Below, in pieces: positions 26,587 through 34,980 of a stretch of DNA of 64,000 nucleotides. The notes beneath the pieces are model-generated. The model ran no database searches, was not told the origin of the DNA, and worked only from the letters and a program-made list of their open reading frames with translations. This DNA comes from Sphingobacterium micropteri (GTDB taxonomy: Bacteria; Bacteroidota; Bacteroidia; Sphingobacteriales; Sphingobacteriaceae). Location of the stretch: contig NZ_JACOIK010000004.1 of the NCBI RefSeq assembly GCF_014692515.1, positions 1 through 64,000 of the forward strand, written 5' to 3'. Positions within the stretch are counted from its first letter, which is position 1, and every line of letters begins with the position of its first letter. The position numbers were made by a program, and so were the translations under genes.

Positions 26587-27810
26587 ATGAATAGACTAAT
26601 ATTGATAGGCAATGGTTTTGATCTTGCTCATGGGTTAAAAACTAGTTATAAGGATTTTATATTTTGGTATTTAGATGAATGTTTTAATCAAGCAGGAATG
26701 TATGCCAATGGTCATTTTTATGAAGATGATTTTCTTCGTGTAGAAGTTCTTGAACATTATAGGCTCATGGATCTTGTTAAAAGTTCAGGTAATAAAGGTA
26801 TAAGTAGATACTTGCATGAAAATGAGATTTTAAAATCATACTTGGATTTTGTACCTAGAGAATACGTTTCGCCAAACAATATTGAAAAATATCAATATAT
26901 TTCAAAAATATCTGCTCATAATGTATCATTTAAATCTAGCTTTTTCAAAAGACTAATTGATACATGTTTAGACTGTGGATGGGTGGATATAGAGCAAGAG
27001 TATTTTGATGCGTTAAAGAAGTATAACGATAAAGATAACACTCATAACTTGGATTATATCTGTACATTAAATAAGCATTTTGCTTTTTTAATACGTAAAC
27101 TTGAAGGATACTTATCTATCGAAGAAAAAAGGTGTATGGTTGTATGCGATCAAAAATTTGTAAATCTATTTAATTCTAATTTTGTTTTTCTTGATTATGA
27201 TTTAATGGTTGATAAAGATAGAACTCTAGTGGAAAACGCTATGAAAATGGCAGAATCAACTGAAAATAACTATACGACGTATGTTTTAAATTTTAATTAT
27301 ACAAAAACATTTCAAACTTATTTACCCAAACTCAGAAGTAAAGAATCTATTTTGAATCATATCCATGGTGAGTTAAATAATTACAGTAACCCTATTATAT
27401 TTGGTTTCGGCGATGAGCATGATAAAGAGTACTTACAATTTGAAGAACAAGGTAATAATGATCTATTCGAACATGTAAAATCTTATCATTACCTCAAAAC
27501 TTCTAATTATAGAAATTTAATGCGTTTTTTGAATGCTGATAATTATCAAGTTTTTGTTGTTGGTCATTCTTGTGGGTTATCAGATCGCACGATGTTTAAA
27601 GAAATATTTGATCACGAAAACTGTAAATCTGTACGAATTTTTCATTACACAGATAGTAATGGTAAGAATGATTTTTTTGATAAAACAATTAATCTTGGTC
27701 GTCATTTTTCTGATAAAGGACGTATGAGAAAGCTGATTGTTGAATTTAGCGAGACAGATTCTATCCCGCAGTGGTTTTCGGGAAGTGTTGAGGAAGCGAT
27801 TGTTGTATAG
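26587..27810 (+). CDS. AbiH-family abortive-infection protein, copy 2
   Basis: A 407-aa protein with RLILIGNGFDLAHGLKTSY at residues 3-21, the central CGWVDIEQEY, LNFNYTKT and HIHGELNNYSNPIIFGFGDE segments, and the closing VGHSCGLSDRTMF motif. The set matches copy 1 at 11351 in order and spacing, but outside the motifs the two are well diverged, so this is not a recent duplication. The expected role is growth arrest on phage infection by a nucleotide-related activity that is still undefined. Confidence 0.8.
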   Translation: MNRLILIGNGFDLAHGLKTSYKDFIFWYLDECFNQAGMYANGHFYEDDFLRVEVLEHYRLMDLVKSSGNKGISRYLHENEILKSYLDFVPREYVSPNNIEKYQYISKISAHNVSFKSSFFKRLIDTCLDCGWVDIEQEYFDALKKYNDKDNTHNLDYICTLNKHFAFLIRKLEGYLSIEEKRCMVVCDQKFVNLFNSNFVFLDYDLMVDKDRTLVENAMKMAESTENNYTTYVLNFNYTKTFQTYLPKLRSKESILNHIHGELNNYSNPIIFGFGDEHDKEYLQFEEQGNNDLFEHVKSYHYLKTSNYRNLMRFLNADNYQVFVVGHSCGLSDRTMFKEIFDHENCKSVRIFHYTDSNGKNDFFDKTINLGRHFSDKGRMRKLIVEFSETDSIPQWFSGSVEEAIVV

Positions 27811-27834
27811 GTAGGATCAATATTAGCGTCAAAT

Positions 27835-28161
27835 ATGAATAATGAGAATTTTAAATTAGTTTTACCCGGATTACTGATAACCGTAGGAATCTGCGGAGTA
27901 GTCCTGTTTGGCAATTACATCATTCCTGAAAAACATCAATTCAGTCCGGAAATATGGGGAACAGTAACTGCTTGGATGATGTACGGAGTCGCCATCGTTA
28001 CCGTTGTTTTTCTATATAAAACCCTGCGGAGCCAGCAAGAAGTTCAAAAAACTCAAAATGAACTTTTTAGAATTGAAAGTTTACGTTTCCAGGAAAGTAT
28101 AAGACCAAAATTAAAATATTCAGTATTTACAGACAAACTGGTGCCGGGGGATAGTAACTAA
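27835..28161 (+). CDS. Membrane protein, probably truncated
   Basis: A 108-aa protein with two hydrophobic segments (about 8-26 and 42-62) and then a coiled region, TLRSQQEVQKTQNELFRIES, and RPKLKYSVF. Relatives with this pattern usually continue with a beta domain of 100 or more residues after the KLKY segment, so the C-terminus is probably lost. It starts 25 bases after AbiH copy 2. Confidence 0.5.
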   Translation: MNNENFKLVLPGLLITVGICGVVLFGNYIIPEKHQFSPEIWGTVTAWMMYGVAIVTVVFLYKTLRSQQEVQKTQNELFRIESLRFQESIRPKLKYSVFTDKLVPGDSN

Positions 28162-28242
28162 ATAGATATAAAAGAGGACCTACGATAGATTTATGAACAC
28201 AAAAGTGATGAACAACCGAAATACAATCGAATCAGCCGTCTC

Positions 28243-28464
28243 ATGAAAATAATTAATTCTTGGAACTTAATCCCTGGAGCGTCAACCAATGAATTTGACA
28301 CAATGGCCAATAAGATATTAAGCCATCTACACAAGGGAGCGGATCTCGAAAAAATTCAAAACATAATCGCAAGTGATCTAGTAGCTGTATATGGTTTCTA
28401 CCGACATGAAATTGATACAAGATCTTCTGCCCAAGAGATTATCGATTGGTGGATTGCGCTATAA
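28243..28464 (+). CDS. Small conserved protein (NEFDTMANKILSHLHKGADL), copy A
   Basis: A 73-aa protein nearly identical over about 65 residues to the one at 34454: EFDTMANKILSH, KGADLEKIQNIIASDLVA and EIIDWW. The N-terminus differs; here an ATG falls just before KIINSWNL. The acidic helices suggest an immunity-like or antitoxin-like role. It belongs to the orphan immunity array ahead of the Rhs end. Confidence 0.55.
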   Translation: MKIINSWNLIPGASTNEFDTMANKILSHLHKGADLEKIQNIIASDLVAVYGFYRHEIDTRSSAQEIIDWWIAL

Positions 28465-28473
28465 TATTAAAAC

Positions 28474-28947
28474 ATGACAAGAGAAACTAAATATCTATTT
28501 CTAGCCATCACCACAAATTTGTTGGTGGCATTTTTAATATTCTATGTAATCGTAGATTTTAGTTTATCTGAGATAACGAATTTTATAGCTGATTTTCTGC
28601 TTAATTTATTGGTAGGAATTAGCGGATTTTACCTTACGGGCTATTACATTGGAAATGCGCTCGCCAAATGTAAAAGAATCCGCATCTCGTACGGATTTTT
28701 ATCAGCATTTTTAATATTGCTCATTGGTACCGTTGCGGGATCCACGGTTGGCTTTATCCAAGAAGGCTTACCTGCTCCTGCACAGCATCACTATTCGCTT
28801 ATTGAAAACATAACAGATTACTATTTTAAACCGCTATTTTGGGTATATTTCTTTGGCTTTATTCCTACTTTAGTATTAGGAATAGTGTTGGGGTTATATT
28901 TGGAAAGAAAACCAGGTAGTAAAGAATTGAACTATGATAGGGAATAA
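28474..28947 (+). CDS. Four-segment membrane protein
   Basis: A 157-aa protein starting 9 bases after the previous gene. Hydrophobic segments lie at about 8-30, 38-60, 74-92 and 122-145. There is no signal peptide, enzyme motif or Cys pair. It may be an immunity protein against a membrane-active toxin, judged only by size, topology and place. Function unknown. Confidence 0.55.
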   Translation: MTRETKYLFLAITTNLLVAFLIFYVIVDFSLSEITNFIADFLLNLLVGISGFYLTGYYIGNALAKCKRIRISYGFLSAFLILLIGTVAGSTVGFIQEGLPAPAQHHYSLIENITDYYFKPLFWVYFFGFIPTLVLGIVLGLYLERKPGSKELNYDRE

Positions 28948-29012
28948 CCGCTTTTCAATGTCAAGTCCTTACTAGTTGCCAACACTAAGTGGTGCCAGCA
29001 TCTTAATTTGAT

Positions 29013-29459
29013 ATGATAATGTGTTTAAATATTGAAATAAAAGATATAGGTAATTATATACGAATAGAGCCTTTGCAAAGACTTTATTATGAATCTGAAT
29101 CAGACTGGGACAAAAACTGGATAAGCACACAGATAACTGTAGCTGCAGGAGCCTTTAGCGGAACATATACTGCTGATTTGACGACGTTTGATTTTAAAAA
29201 TTTCAAACACGATTTAAACAATCTGTACGATAATCTAAATGGAAGCTTAGAATTTAGAGATCTCGAGGGGTATCTCAAACTAATTATTAAAGGAGATGGA
29301 ATAGGTCATTTCAACCTGCAAGCTACCTGTTGTGATAAGCCGGGACCCGATTCAGCCGAATTACGTTTTGAACTTTCATTTGATCAAACGTTTATAAGAC
29401 CTATGGTAAATAGTCTAAAGGAAATCACCGAAAAATTTCCTGTTATAGGAGACTATTAG
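29013..29459 (+). CDS. WapI-type immunity protein
   Basis: A 148-aa protein with W-x-STQITVAAGAFSGTY, then DLTTFDFKNFKHDLNNLYDNL and a C-terminal ELRFELSFDQTFIRP strand. This order matches WapI-type immunity proteins that neutralise WapA or Rhs C-terminal toxins. The expected partner toxin is not next to it, so it is an orphan immunity gene. Its last six codons (KFPVIGDY end) and the following 280 bases are duplicated at 37405. Confidence 0.65.
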   Translation: MIMCLNIEIKDIGNYIRIEPLQRLYYESESDWDKNWISTQITVAAGAFSGTYTADLTTFDFKNFKHDLNNLYDNLNGSLEFRDLEGYLKLIIKGDGIGHFNLQATCCDKPGPDSAELRFELSFDQTFIRPMVNSLKEITEKFPVIGDY

Positions 29460-29717
29460 AGATCAGAATTTGCATTCATAACTAATTGACACCTCGCTAC
29501 CAAAAAATTAATCTTATAGAAAGAAGTGATGAGAAACTATACGGCATTTTAAGATGATACGACAATGGAAGTAAATTTTGATATAGCTGACAATCACGCA
29601 TTAAGTTTTGCTGGAAGGCATATATCGATCTTCATAACAATTTTGATTTGGTAAATTTCAAATACAACGTAGCTGAAAGAGAAATTAAACTACATTGGAA
29701 AAAATCATCCGGCGATT
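29431..29717. repeat. Segmental duplication, copy A
   Basis: About 287 bases run nearly identical to 37405-37690, from AAAAATTTCCTG at the WapI end to CATCCGGC. Differences are a handful of substitutions and three small indels. Copy A carries the true WapI end; copy B has only its last codons, so the segment was copied from a locus like A. Confidence 0.85.
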
Positions 29718-29995
29718 GGGTTAAAGAAGATGAACTTTCAAATCTCGTTCTTATCCATAGCAGTGTGACTTTCTTGAAAGTAATAGCGCAAGACGAAAAA
29801 AGTATCTATGCCGATGATATCTGTTTAGCGGAAGTTACATTTTTCCCGTCAACAACAAGAGAAATAAATGACAGCTTTGTCCCTCAATCAAAACCAAAAG
29901 AGGGAGACGACATCTTGTATATTTTTGAAAAAGGACTGGTGATCCGGATTCATTGCGAGGAAATTGAACTAAGATATGGAACAACGACTTGTTAA
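29530..29995 (+). pseudogene. Broken immunity-like gene, copy A (C-terminal half intact)
   Basis: ATG at 29530 gives MRNYTAF and a TAA where copy B has TAT, and a two-base insertion at about 29619 shifts the frame. From 29648 the frame is open to 29995 and reads the full C-terminal half (VNFKYNVAEREIKLHWKKSS, then ADDICLAEVTFFPS). Copy B at 37504 has an intact N-terminus but a lost C-terminus. Together they describe a gene of about 155 codons. Confidence 0.7.
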
Positions 29996-30391
29996 GGTCA
30001 ATCCTCATCCACCAAAAAAAACTAATGTTTATAGGACAAAATCGGGCTATTCAAATTAAATAACCATCATGGATTGGGCATATGTAGTAAAACATTGGGT
30101 ATTTACACTAACAATATCACCTTTAGTTTTACAAATTATCAAAGAGATAATGCCATATGGCGAAGAGACCACGAGCCTGCTCGGAATATACCCGGTCATT
30201 TTAATATTTAGTTGCATACTTTCCATACCTACTCTTATCGCTTATATAATTGCATACAATGTAACTCGAGATCTGACCTACAAAACCAATTGTCTATTTC
30301 GGTGATAGGGGTCCAGTCGTTTCGTGCATGTAGGGCCAATTATTTCGCTGGTCATTGGGCCACTTTCCGATTACAATAATATACAATTCAT

Positions 30392-31129
30392 TTAAGATTC
30401 AAGTTTCTTTTTTCGTCTAAAAGATTCTCCGTTGAGTTCCACCCTGTGAGATGAGAATGTTATCCTGTCCAGTATAGCGTCAGCTATCGTACTTTCGCCT
30501 ATCAGGGCATGCCATTTCTCTACCGGTATCTGAGTAGCGATGATCAAAGAGGACTTGCCGTACCTATCTTCTATAATGTCGAGCAATGCTGTCCTGGCCT
30601 GTTGGTCTATCGGCGTTAGCCCAAAGTCATCCAGGATGAGCAGGTCAGCTCTCTCGATCTTTTTAAGGAGTTTATGATAAGTTCCGTCCAATCTGGCCAT
30701 TTTCACCATATCAAAGAACCGTCCGGTATTCAGATAAAGTGTTTTCAGCAGCATCTGACAGGCCTTTACGCCAAGACACTGGGCAAGAAAGCTTTTTCCC
30801 GATCCGGCAGGCCCCGTCAGGATGATATTTTCCCTCCGGTTTACAAAGCCAAGGGACAGTAACCTCTCGAACATATTCCTGTCCAGCCCCCGTGAGGCTG
30901 TATAGTCAATGTCCGTAGCGGCCGCTCTTTCTTTGAAGGAGGCCCGTTGGATCAGGTTGTCGATGTTTTTGTTCTGGCGGGCCTCCCATTCGGCATCGAT
31001 GACCGTTGCGATAAAGTCATCCAGGTGCATCTCACGGTAAAGGTTTTCAGTCAGGCTCGCATGGTAGAGATCTGCCATGGTGTTCATGCGCATCCTGCGC
31101 ATTTTTTCGATTGTTGTGTTTTCGTTCAT
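30392..31129 (-). CDS. istB: IS21 helper ATPase IstB
   Basis: A 245-aa AAA+ protein: GPAGSGKSFLAQ (Walker A), ADLLILDDFGLTP (Walker B), then a sensor segment SSLIIATQIPVEKWHALIGE and DAILDRITFSSHRVELNGESFRR, all standard for IstB and DnaC-like proteins. It loads and regulates the transposase at the target. I start at the ATG at 31129; the frame is open from a TTG 24 bases upstream. istA ends 41 bases before it. Confidence 0.9.
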   Translation of the reverse strand: MNENTTIEKMRRMRMNTMADLYHASLTENLYREMHLDDFIATVIDAEWEARQNKNIDNLIQRASFKERAAATDIDYTASRGLDRNMFERLLSLGFVNRRENIILTGPAGSGKSFLAQCLGVKACQMLLKTLYLNTGRFFDMVKMARLDGTYHKLLKKIERADLLILDDFGLTPIDQQARTALLDIIEDRYGKSSLIIATQIPVEKWHALIGESTIADAILDRITFSSHRVELNGESFRRKKKLES

Positions 31130-31170
31130 ATAAGTTATAGTTAAAGGGGTCAATTTGTTCCATAATATCC

Positions 31171-32715
31171 TTATCGATAGATGGATGCATCGCGCAGGTT
31201 GCCGTGCTGGGGAATGTGAAAAGTGTCGGCGACTTCTATGTCTACTGCGTCCAGTTTGTTCTTCAGGATATTTTTTATTGTCCGATAGGATGCCCGCTCA
31301 TGTGCGAGGGCCCTTCTGCATGCATTCTCTAGCCGTCCCGGACCATATGTTTTTACCAGCGCAAGTATTCCCTGTGCCTGCTTATAGGCAAGTTCCGGAT
31401 AGCTGTACTGTGTAATGAGCCGGCGTATATATTCCCCGGCCGATACGCCGACGGCCAAAGCCCGCTGTTCAAAGTATGTGGGGTTCCAGTCGCTATAGGC
31501 CTGATGCGATGAGGGCATATGGTCGCCCACGGTACTGTAGTTGCCGGGCCTCAGGCTCCTTGGGTGCTTGGCTATCCGCTGGTAGCTGTAGAACACCTCT
31601 ACGGTTTCGTTGTTGTACTGGACTTCCACATGGTGTCCGATATAACGGTGGGGAACGCTATAATAGTTTTTGTCGGCACCCAGGTAGATGTGGGATATTT
31701 TCTGCACTTTGGCGCGCCTGAAGTAACGCAGGCTATATTTTGCTGCCGGCAATGGACCAAGGTGCTCCCTTTCCAGGTCGATGAACTGGCTCCGCCTGGT
31801 AGATGCCCCATGGGAGAACAGGTAATCGTTATAAAGGACCAATTGTTCGGCAATGGCGGTATTGAGTTCCTTTAAGCTGAAAAAGGTCTGTTTGCCCAGC
31901 GGATAAAAGATGCGCTGGTAGACCAGCGTAACACTACGTTCCACCAATGCTTTGTCCTGGGGATGGTAGGGCCGTGCGGGATCCACTACACAGCCGTGGA
32001 AAAGTGCAAAGTCGGCAAGGGTCTTGTTGATCTCGGGCGCATACCTGGAACCCTTGCTTACCGCAGAGCGGAGATTGTCAGATACAATGGCCTGCGGCAC
32101 TCCGCCGGACCACTGCAGGCAGCTGTCCAGGCAGTCGATGAAGTCTTCGCGCCTTTGACTGGGCACCGCCTTGACAAAGGTATACTGGCTACAGGGGAAT
32201 ACGGCCACGAATACCTCAACAGGAACTACCTGACCGGTATCCTTATCCACATAGGACATCTTTTTGCCACAGAAGTCAACAAAGAGTTTCTCTCCGGCCT
32301 TGTGCTGCAGCTTGCCCGATGCCTTTAACTTTCCTTTCCAATTTCTATAATGCGTGGTAAATTGAGTGTATCGGTACCCCCCGGGGTATGACTGCAGATA
32401 GGACTCCCATATCTTCTGTAGGGTGGCACCGGGTCTCTTGAGTTCGTCCTGGATCTTGGTGAACTCTGAGGAGAGTATTTCGTAACGTTCCTTTTCGGTC
32501 TGGTCTTCTTCGGTAAAAAGATCGTACAGCTTGGAATCGTCCATCGATAGCAGCTCGCCATATTGCAGATCCAAAGCATTGAAGCGCTGCATGTAGCTGT
32601 TTACCGTCTTGCGGTTGATATTCATCATCTGGGCTACCTTGCGGTTGCTGAGTCCTTTATCTTTTAAAAGGATAAGTGTTCTAAGTTCCATTATGTCTTT
32701 CCGTTGTCCTGCCAT
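31171..32715 (-). CDS. istA: IS21 transposase IstA
   Basis: A 514-aa protein with an N-terminal HTH (LKDKGLSNRKVAQMMNINRKTVNSYM) and a DDE integrase core: D in EKLFVDFCGKKM, D in AIVSDNLRSAV and E in DKALVERSVTLVYQRI. The C-terminal beta domain (YYSVPHRYIGHHVEVQYN) is also typical. Length is normal and no break is seen, so it should be active with IstB. Confidence 0.9.
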   Translation of the reverse strand: MAGQRKDIMELRTLILLKDKGLSNRKVAQMMNINRKTVNSYMQRFNALDLQYGELLSMDDSKLYDLFTEEDQTEKERYEILSSEFTKIQDELKRPGATLQKIWESYLQSYPGGYRYTQFTTHYRNWKGKLKASGKLQHKAGEKLFVDFCGKKMSYVDKDTGQVVPVEVFVAVFPCSQYTFVKAVPSQRREDFIDCLDSCLQWSGGVPQAIVSDNLRSAVSKGSRYAPEINKTLADFALFHGCVVDPARPYHPQDKALVERSVTLVYQRIFYPLGKQTFFSLKELNTAIAEQLVLYNDYLFSHGASTRRSQFIDLEREHLGPLPAAKYSLRYFRRAKVQKISHIYLGADKNYYSVPHRYIGHHVEVQYNNETVEVFYSYQRIAKHPRSLRPGNYSTVGDHMPSSHQAYSDWNPTYFEQRALAVGVSAGEYIRRLITQYSYPELAYKQAQGILALVKTYGPGRLENACRRALAHERASYRTIKNILKNKLDAVDIEVADTFHIPQHGNLRDASIYR

Positions 32716-32890
32716 ACTGCTGTAATAGATTATACAGCCGTAACTTATGCAGTTTTATGGAAAGTGGACCAATGACCTCCGTTTTCAAGGATTGAAATGG
32801 ACCGATGACTTCCGAAATGAAGCCGTTTTTTTGGACCGATGACTTCCGAAATAATTGGACCAGTATCCCGAATTAGCTGGACCAGTGACA
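32716..32890. repeat. Repeated transposase-binding sites at the IS21 right end
   Basis: GGACCGATGACTTCCGAAAT or close variants occur at about 32789, 32834 and, as GGACCAGT forms, at 32859 and 32877, spaced 20-45 bases apart. Confidence 0.6.
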
Positions 32891-33070
32891 TCCGTTATAG
32901 ACACCAATATCATTAAATCAATATTAATCCTAGTTACAGTAATTGGAATGATCATTACTTTTGGAGCAATCGGTATAAGTCCTATATATGAATTCTCCAT
33001 CTCGTACTCTATTACCGCGATAGTTATCGCCTACTCGATGAAAATGCAAATTCACCAACGATCTGATTAG

Positions 33071-33223
33071 ATGATATTAAAACCCGTCGTCCAGTACTAT
33101 TCTAATAGATGCTATTTAGGATAACAAACTGACTGGAAAACAACATCATATTTTCGTAAACGAAGAGAGTTTTTGCTTTGCGGGCATTTTTTTATAGTTT
33201 TATGGTAAACTAAAGATAAACTC
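33071..33223. other. Intergenic region, nothing recognised
   Basis: AT-rich, no frame or repeat beyond the immediate flanks of the split gene. Confidence 0.3.
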
Positions 33224-33379
33224 TTGAAGAATTCCAAGAACGAACTAGATGACAATAAACTCCCTGTTGGGTGGCGCATTTTCATTATTGTTTTCGTGAT
33301 TACGCTATTAATTTACCTGCTCTTCAATGGGGGGAATGGAGCTGGCTGGTATCCTGGTCAGCCAATACATATGAGGTAA
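33224..33379 (+). CDS. Small single-pass membrane protein
   Basis: From a TTG at 33224 the frame reads LKNSKNELDDNKLPVGWR, a hydrophobic segment IFIIVFVITLLIYLLF and a Gly-rich GGNGAGWYPGQPIHMR end (51 aa). The polar-membrane-Gly layout is common in small proteins of toxin-immunity loci. No strong ribosome site; the start is uncertain. Confidence 0.4.
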   Translation: MKNSKNELDDNKLPVGWRIFIIVFVITLLIYLLFNGGNGAGWYPGQPIHMR

Positions 33380-33557
33380 AGCTGAAGTTATTTTATCTTT
33401 TTTGTTGCCGAAAAGGCGTATTTTAGCCCCCAATAATTTCATAATAACGGAAAGAATAGCAAGTGTTAATAACAATAAAGAGGCAGGGTTATCGTAAAAA
33501 GATTCTATATTGACACTAACAATATGTATTTTGTCATAGTTTCTAAGTACTTATAGT

Positions 33558-33737
33558 TTACTTGTCAGGATTATCCAACAGCAGATCATCGATACCTAAT
33601 TTAGCCATCGCATCATCGAAATCTGAATTAAGCGTTCTAAGCTCGATAATTATCCGTTTTTTCCTTTCTAACGGAGTACCATTATCTATAAGTTCTCGAA
33701 TTAAACCCTTTATTTTTAGTTTTGTAGCAACATCCAT
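33558..33737 (-). CDS. Small acidic helical protein, 59 aa
   Basis: MDVATKLKIKGLIRELIDNG and then ERKKRIIIELRTLNSDFDDAMAKLGIDDLLLD. I start at the ATG at 33737 since a TATATTTG box (CAAATATA at 33742-33749 on the plus strand) would start transcription near it. Probably a small antitoxin-like or immunity protein. Divergent from the lipoprotein gene at 33817. Confidence 0.45.
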   Translation of the reverse strand: MDVATKLKIKGLIRELIDNGTPLERKKRIIIELRTLNSDFDDAMAKLGIDDLLLDNPDK

Positions 33738-33762
33738 AAACCAAATATAGAGAAAAATCAAT

Positions 33763-33770
33763 TATATTTG
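33763..33770 (+). promoter_or_regulatory. Candidate -7 box TATATTTG before the lipoprotein gene
   Basis: Fits TAnnTTTG; no -33 TTG is clear. The minus-strand box CAAATATA at 33742-33749 lies back to back with it, so the two genes may share a control region. Confidence 0.4.
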
Positions 33771-33816
33771 CGAGGAGCATTTCCAATTGTTAAGAAGTCA
33801 ATAGTAAACCAGCGTT

Positions 33817-34266
33817 ATGATTAAATACGTTTTGTTCTTCCTATTTATTATATTCAGTTCATGCGCAACGAATGTAGTAAACAAAATGTACGACGTCGTA
33901 CTCATAGAAAATAGTGAGATATATTTTGGAAACGAAAATTATTTCAGTTCGAGTGAAACGATCGTTGAAGGAACTCCAGTCAAAATCCAAGCAAAAGTTT
34001 CGCGAAAAGGATATCAAAAAGTAAGATATGGTAATCGCTTAGGGTATATACATTCGCCAAAGTATCGAGTCAAAGGGTCAAGGAGAATTACAACCGATTC
34101 AATACCCAACTATTTCGTAACAGCGAGTAGCGACACGTCTAATAGTACTAGGACGGTCACAAATAAATACCGACCGTCATCAGGTACTGTACACGTTAAA
34201 GGCTACTATCGCAAAGATGGTACGTATGTACGTCCACATACTAGAAGAGCACCTAGAAAAAGGTAG
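33817..34266 (+). CDS. Lipoprotein with an SH3-like domain
   Basis: A 149-aa protein with signal peptide and lipobox IFSSC (Cys16). Residues 28-85 (VVLIENSEIYFGNENYFSS through YGNRLGYIHSPKY) resemble a bacterial SH3 domain. The C-terminus is basic and repetitive, VHVKGYYRKDGTYVRPHTRR, a tail common in Bacteroidota surface and colicin-type proteins. It is probably envelope-bound. Confidence 0.6.
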   Translation: MIKYVLFFLFIIFSSCATNVVNKMYDVVLIENSEIYFGNENYFSSSETIVEGTPVKIQAKVSRKGYQKVRYGNRLGYIHSPKYRVKGSRRITTDSIPNYFVTASSDTSNSTRTVTNKYRPSSGTVHVKGYYRKDGTYVRPHTRRAPRKR

Positions 34267-34316
34267 TCTATTAGGATTCAAGCCTCCTAGTCAAAGAGAA
34301 GAGGAAATAAATAAAA

Positions 34317-34448
34317 ATGCAGCTTGACAGAGTGAAAAAACAATTAAAATATTTTGTAAGAAAAGGAATCATTAAAAGCAACAGAGCTCTCATCAAATTA
34401 AAAAGCGGTGGATATGGTAAAAGGGAAGTTGATGTGTATTATATATAG
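34317..34448 (+). CDS. Small basic protein, 43 aa
   Basis: MQLDRVKKQLKYFVRKGIIK then SNRALIKLKSGGYGKREVDV. AGGAAA lies 9 bases before the ATG. It ends 5 bases before the next ORF and may be a short leader or a fragment of a larger gene. Function unknown. Confidence 0.4.
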   Translation: MQLDRVKKQLKYFVRKGIIKSNRALIKLKSGGYGKREVDVYYI

Positions 34449-34453
34449 ATTAT

Positions 34454-34735
34454 ATGAGAGACAAACTATTACTCAATCAATACCATAGCCAACTCGCCAT
34501 ATTGAGAAAGATTATCAATTCATGGAGCTTAATTCTTCGGTCTCCAACGGATGAATTTGACACGATGGCCAATAAGATATTAAGCCACATACACAAGGGT
34601 GCGGATCTCGAAAAAATTCAAAACATCATCGCAAGTGATCTAGTAGCTATTTATGGTTTTTATAATCACGAAATTGATGCAACAGCTTTTGCGCAAGAAA
34701 TCATAGACTGGTGGGTATTGGAGCAAAGCGTTTAA
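34454..34735 (+). CDS. Small conserved protein, copy B of the gene at 28243
   Basis: A 93-aa protein with the longer N-terminus MRDKLLLNQYHSQLAIL and the conserved EFDTMANKILSHIHKGADL, KIQNIIASDLVAIYGFY and EIIDWW. Copy A lacks this N-terminus. The near identity of the core shows a recent duplication around the immunity array. Confidence 0.55.
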   Translation: MRDKLLLNQYHSQLAILRKIINSWSLILRSPTDEFDTMANKILSHIHKGADLEKIQNIIASDLVAIYGFYNHEIDATAFAQEIIDWWVLEQSV

Positions 34736-34794
34736 AAATAATATAATAACTTTCATTAGAATAAAGTATACGTCTATAAAAAAAATAACTGATA

Positions 34795-34825
34795 TTGCCT
34801 TTTCAAGTGGTATTTCCTATTTTTA
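34795..34825 (+). promoter_or_regulatory. Candidate promoter TTG-N20-TATTTTTA, second copy
   Basis: TTG at 34795-34797 and TATTTTTA at 34818-34825, followed by a leader and ATGAAAAG at 34868 that match those at 26194-26267. The conserved spacing and sequence support a real promoter. Confidence 0.5.
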
Positions 34826-34867
34826 GGAAAAGAAATTATTGAATAAATACATATTAGGCTTAGGTTA

Positions 34868-34954
34868 TGAAAAGTATATCTCTACGGCATGAGTTGAAGA
34901 AATACCCGGATGTTAAGGTGCAGCTTCTTCCGACTAAAGGGAGAACCCATTGAC
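34868..34954 (+). CDS. Very small ORF (28 aa) of the ELKKYP type
   Basis: MKSISLRHELKKYPDVKV followed by QLLPTKGRTH. It belongs to the same short family as the remnants at 2711 and 29997 and has the promoter at 34795. Function unknown; it could be a truncated copy. Confidence 0.35.
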
Positions 34955-34980
34955 ATGAGAGTATTGTTAATTAAACTACT

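Larger units (their letters stand above)
30291..32903 (-). mobile_element. Complete IS21-family insertion sequence (2,613 bp)
   Basis: The left end TGTCTATTTCGG and the right end (minus strand) TGTCTATAACGG form the terminal repeats. Inside each end lie repeated sites of about 25 bases with GGTCCA and ATTTCG, twice on the left and at least three times on the right (32765-32890), as expected for IstA binding. It carries istA and istB on the minus strand. GC is higher than the host segment. A 66-bp orphan of the left end is at 11225. Confidence 0.9.
30286..32908. repeat. 5-bp target-site duplication CCAAT around the IS21 element
   Basis: CCAAT at 30286-30290 and 32904-32908 flank the element exactly outside its TG...CA ends. 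Five bases fits IS21-family transposition. Confidence 0.85.
30069..33070 (+). pseudogene. 127-aa membrane protein gene split by an IS21 insertion
   Basis: Codons 1-74 run from 30069 to 30290 (MDWAYVVKHWVF, hydrophobic segments, ending TYKTN). After removal of the element and one CCAAT copy, the frame continues from 32909 with IIKSILILVTVIG to the TAG at 33070. The rebuilt protein has four hydrophobic segments. Both halves are undamaged, so the insertion is recent. It was probably another membrane immunity protein. Confidence 0.8.
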
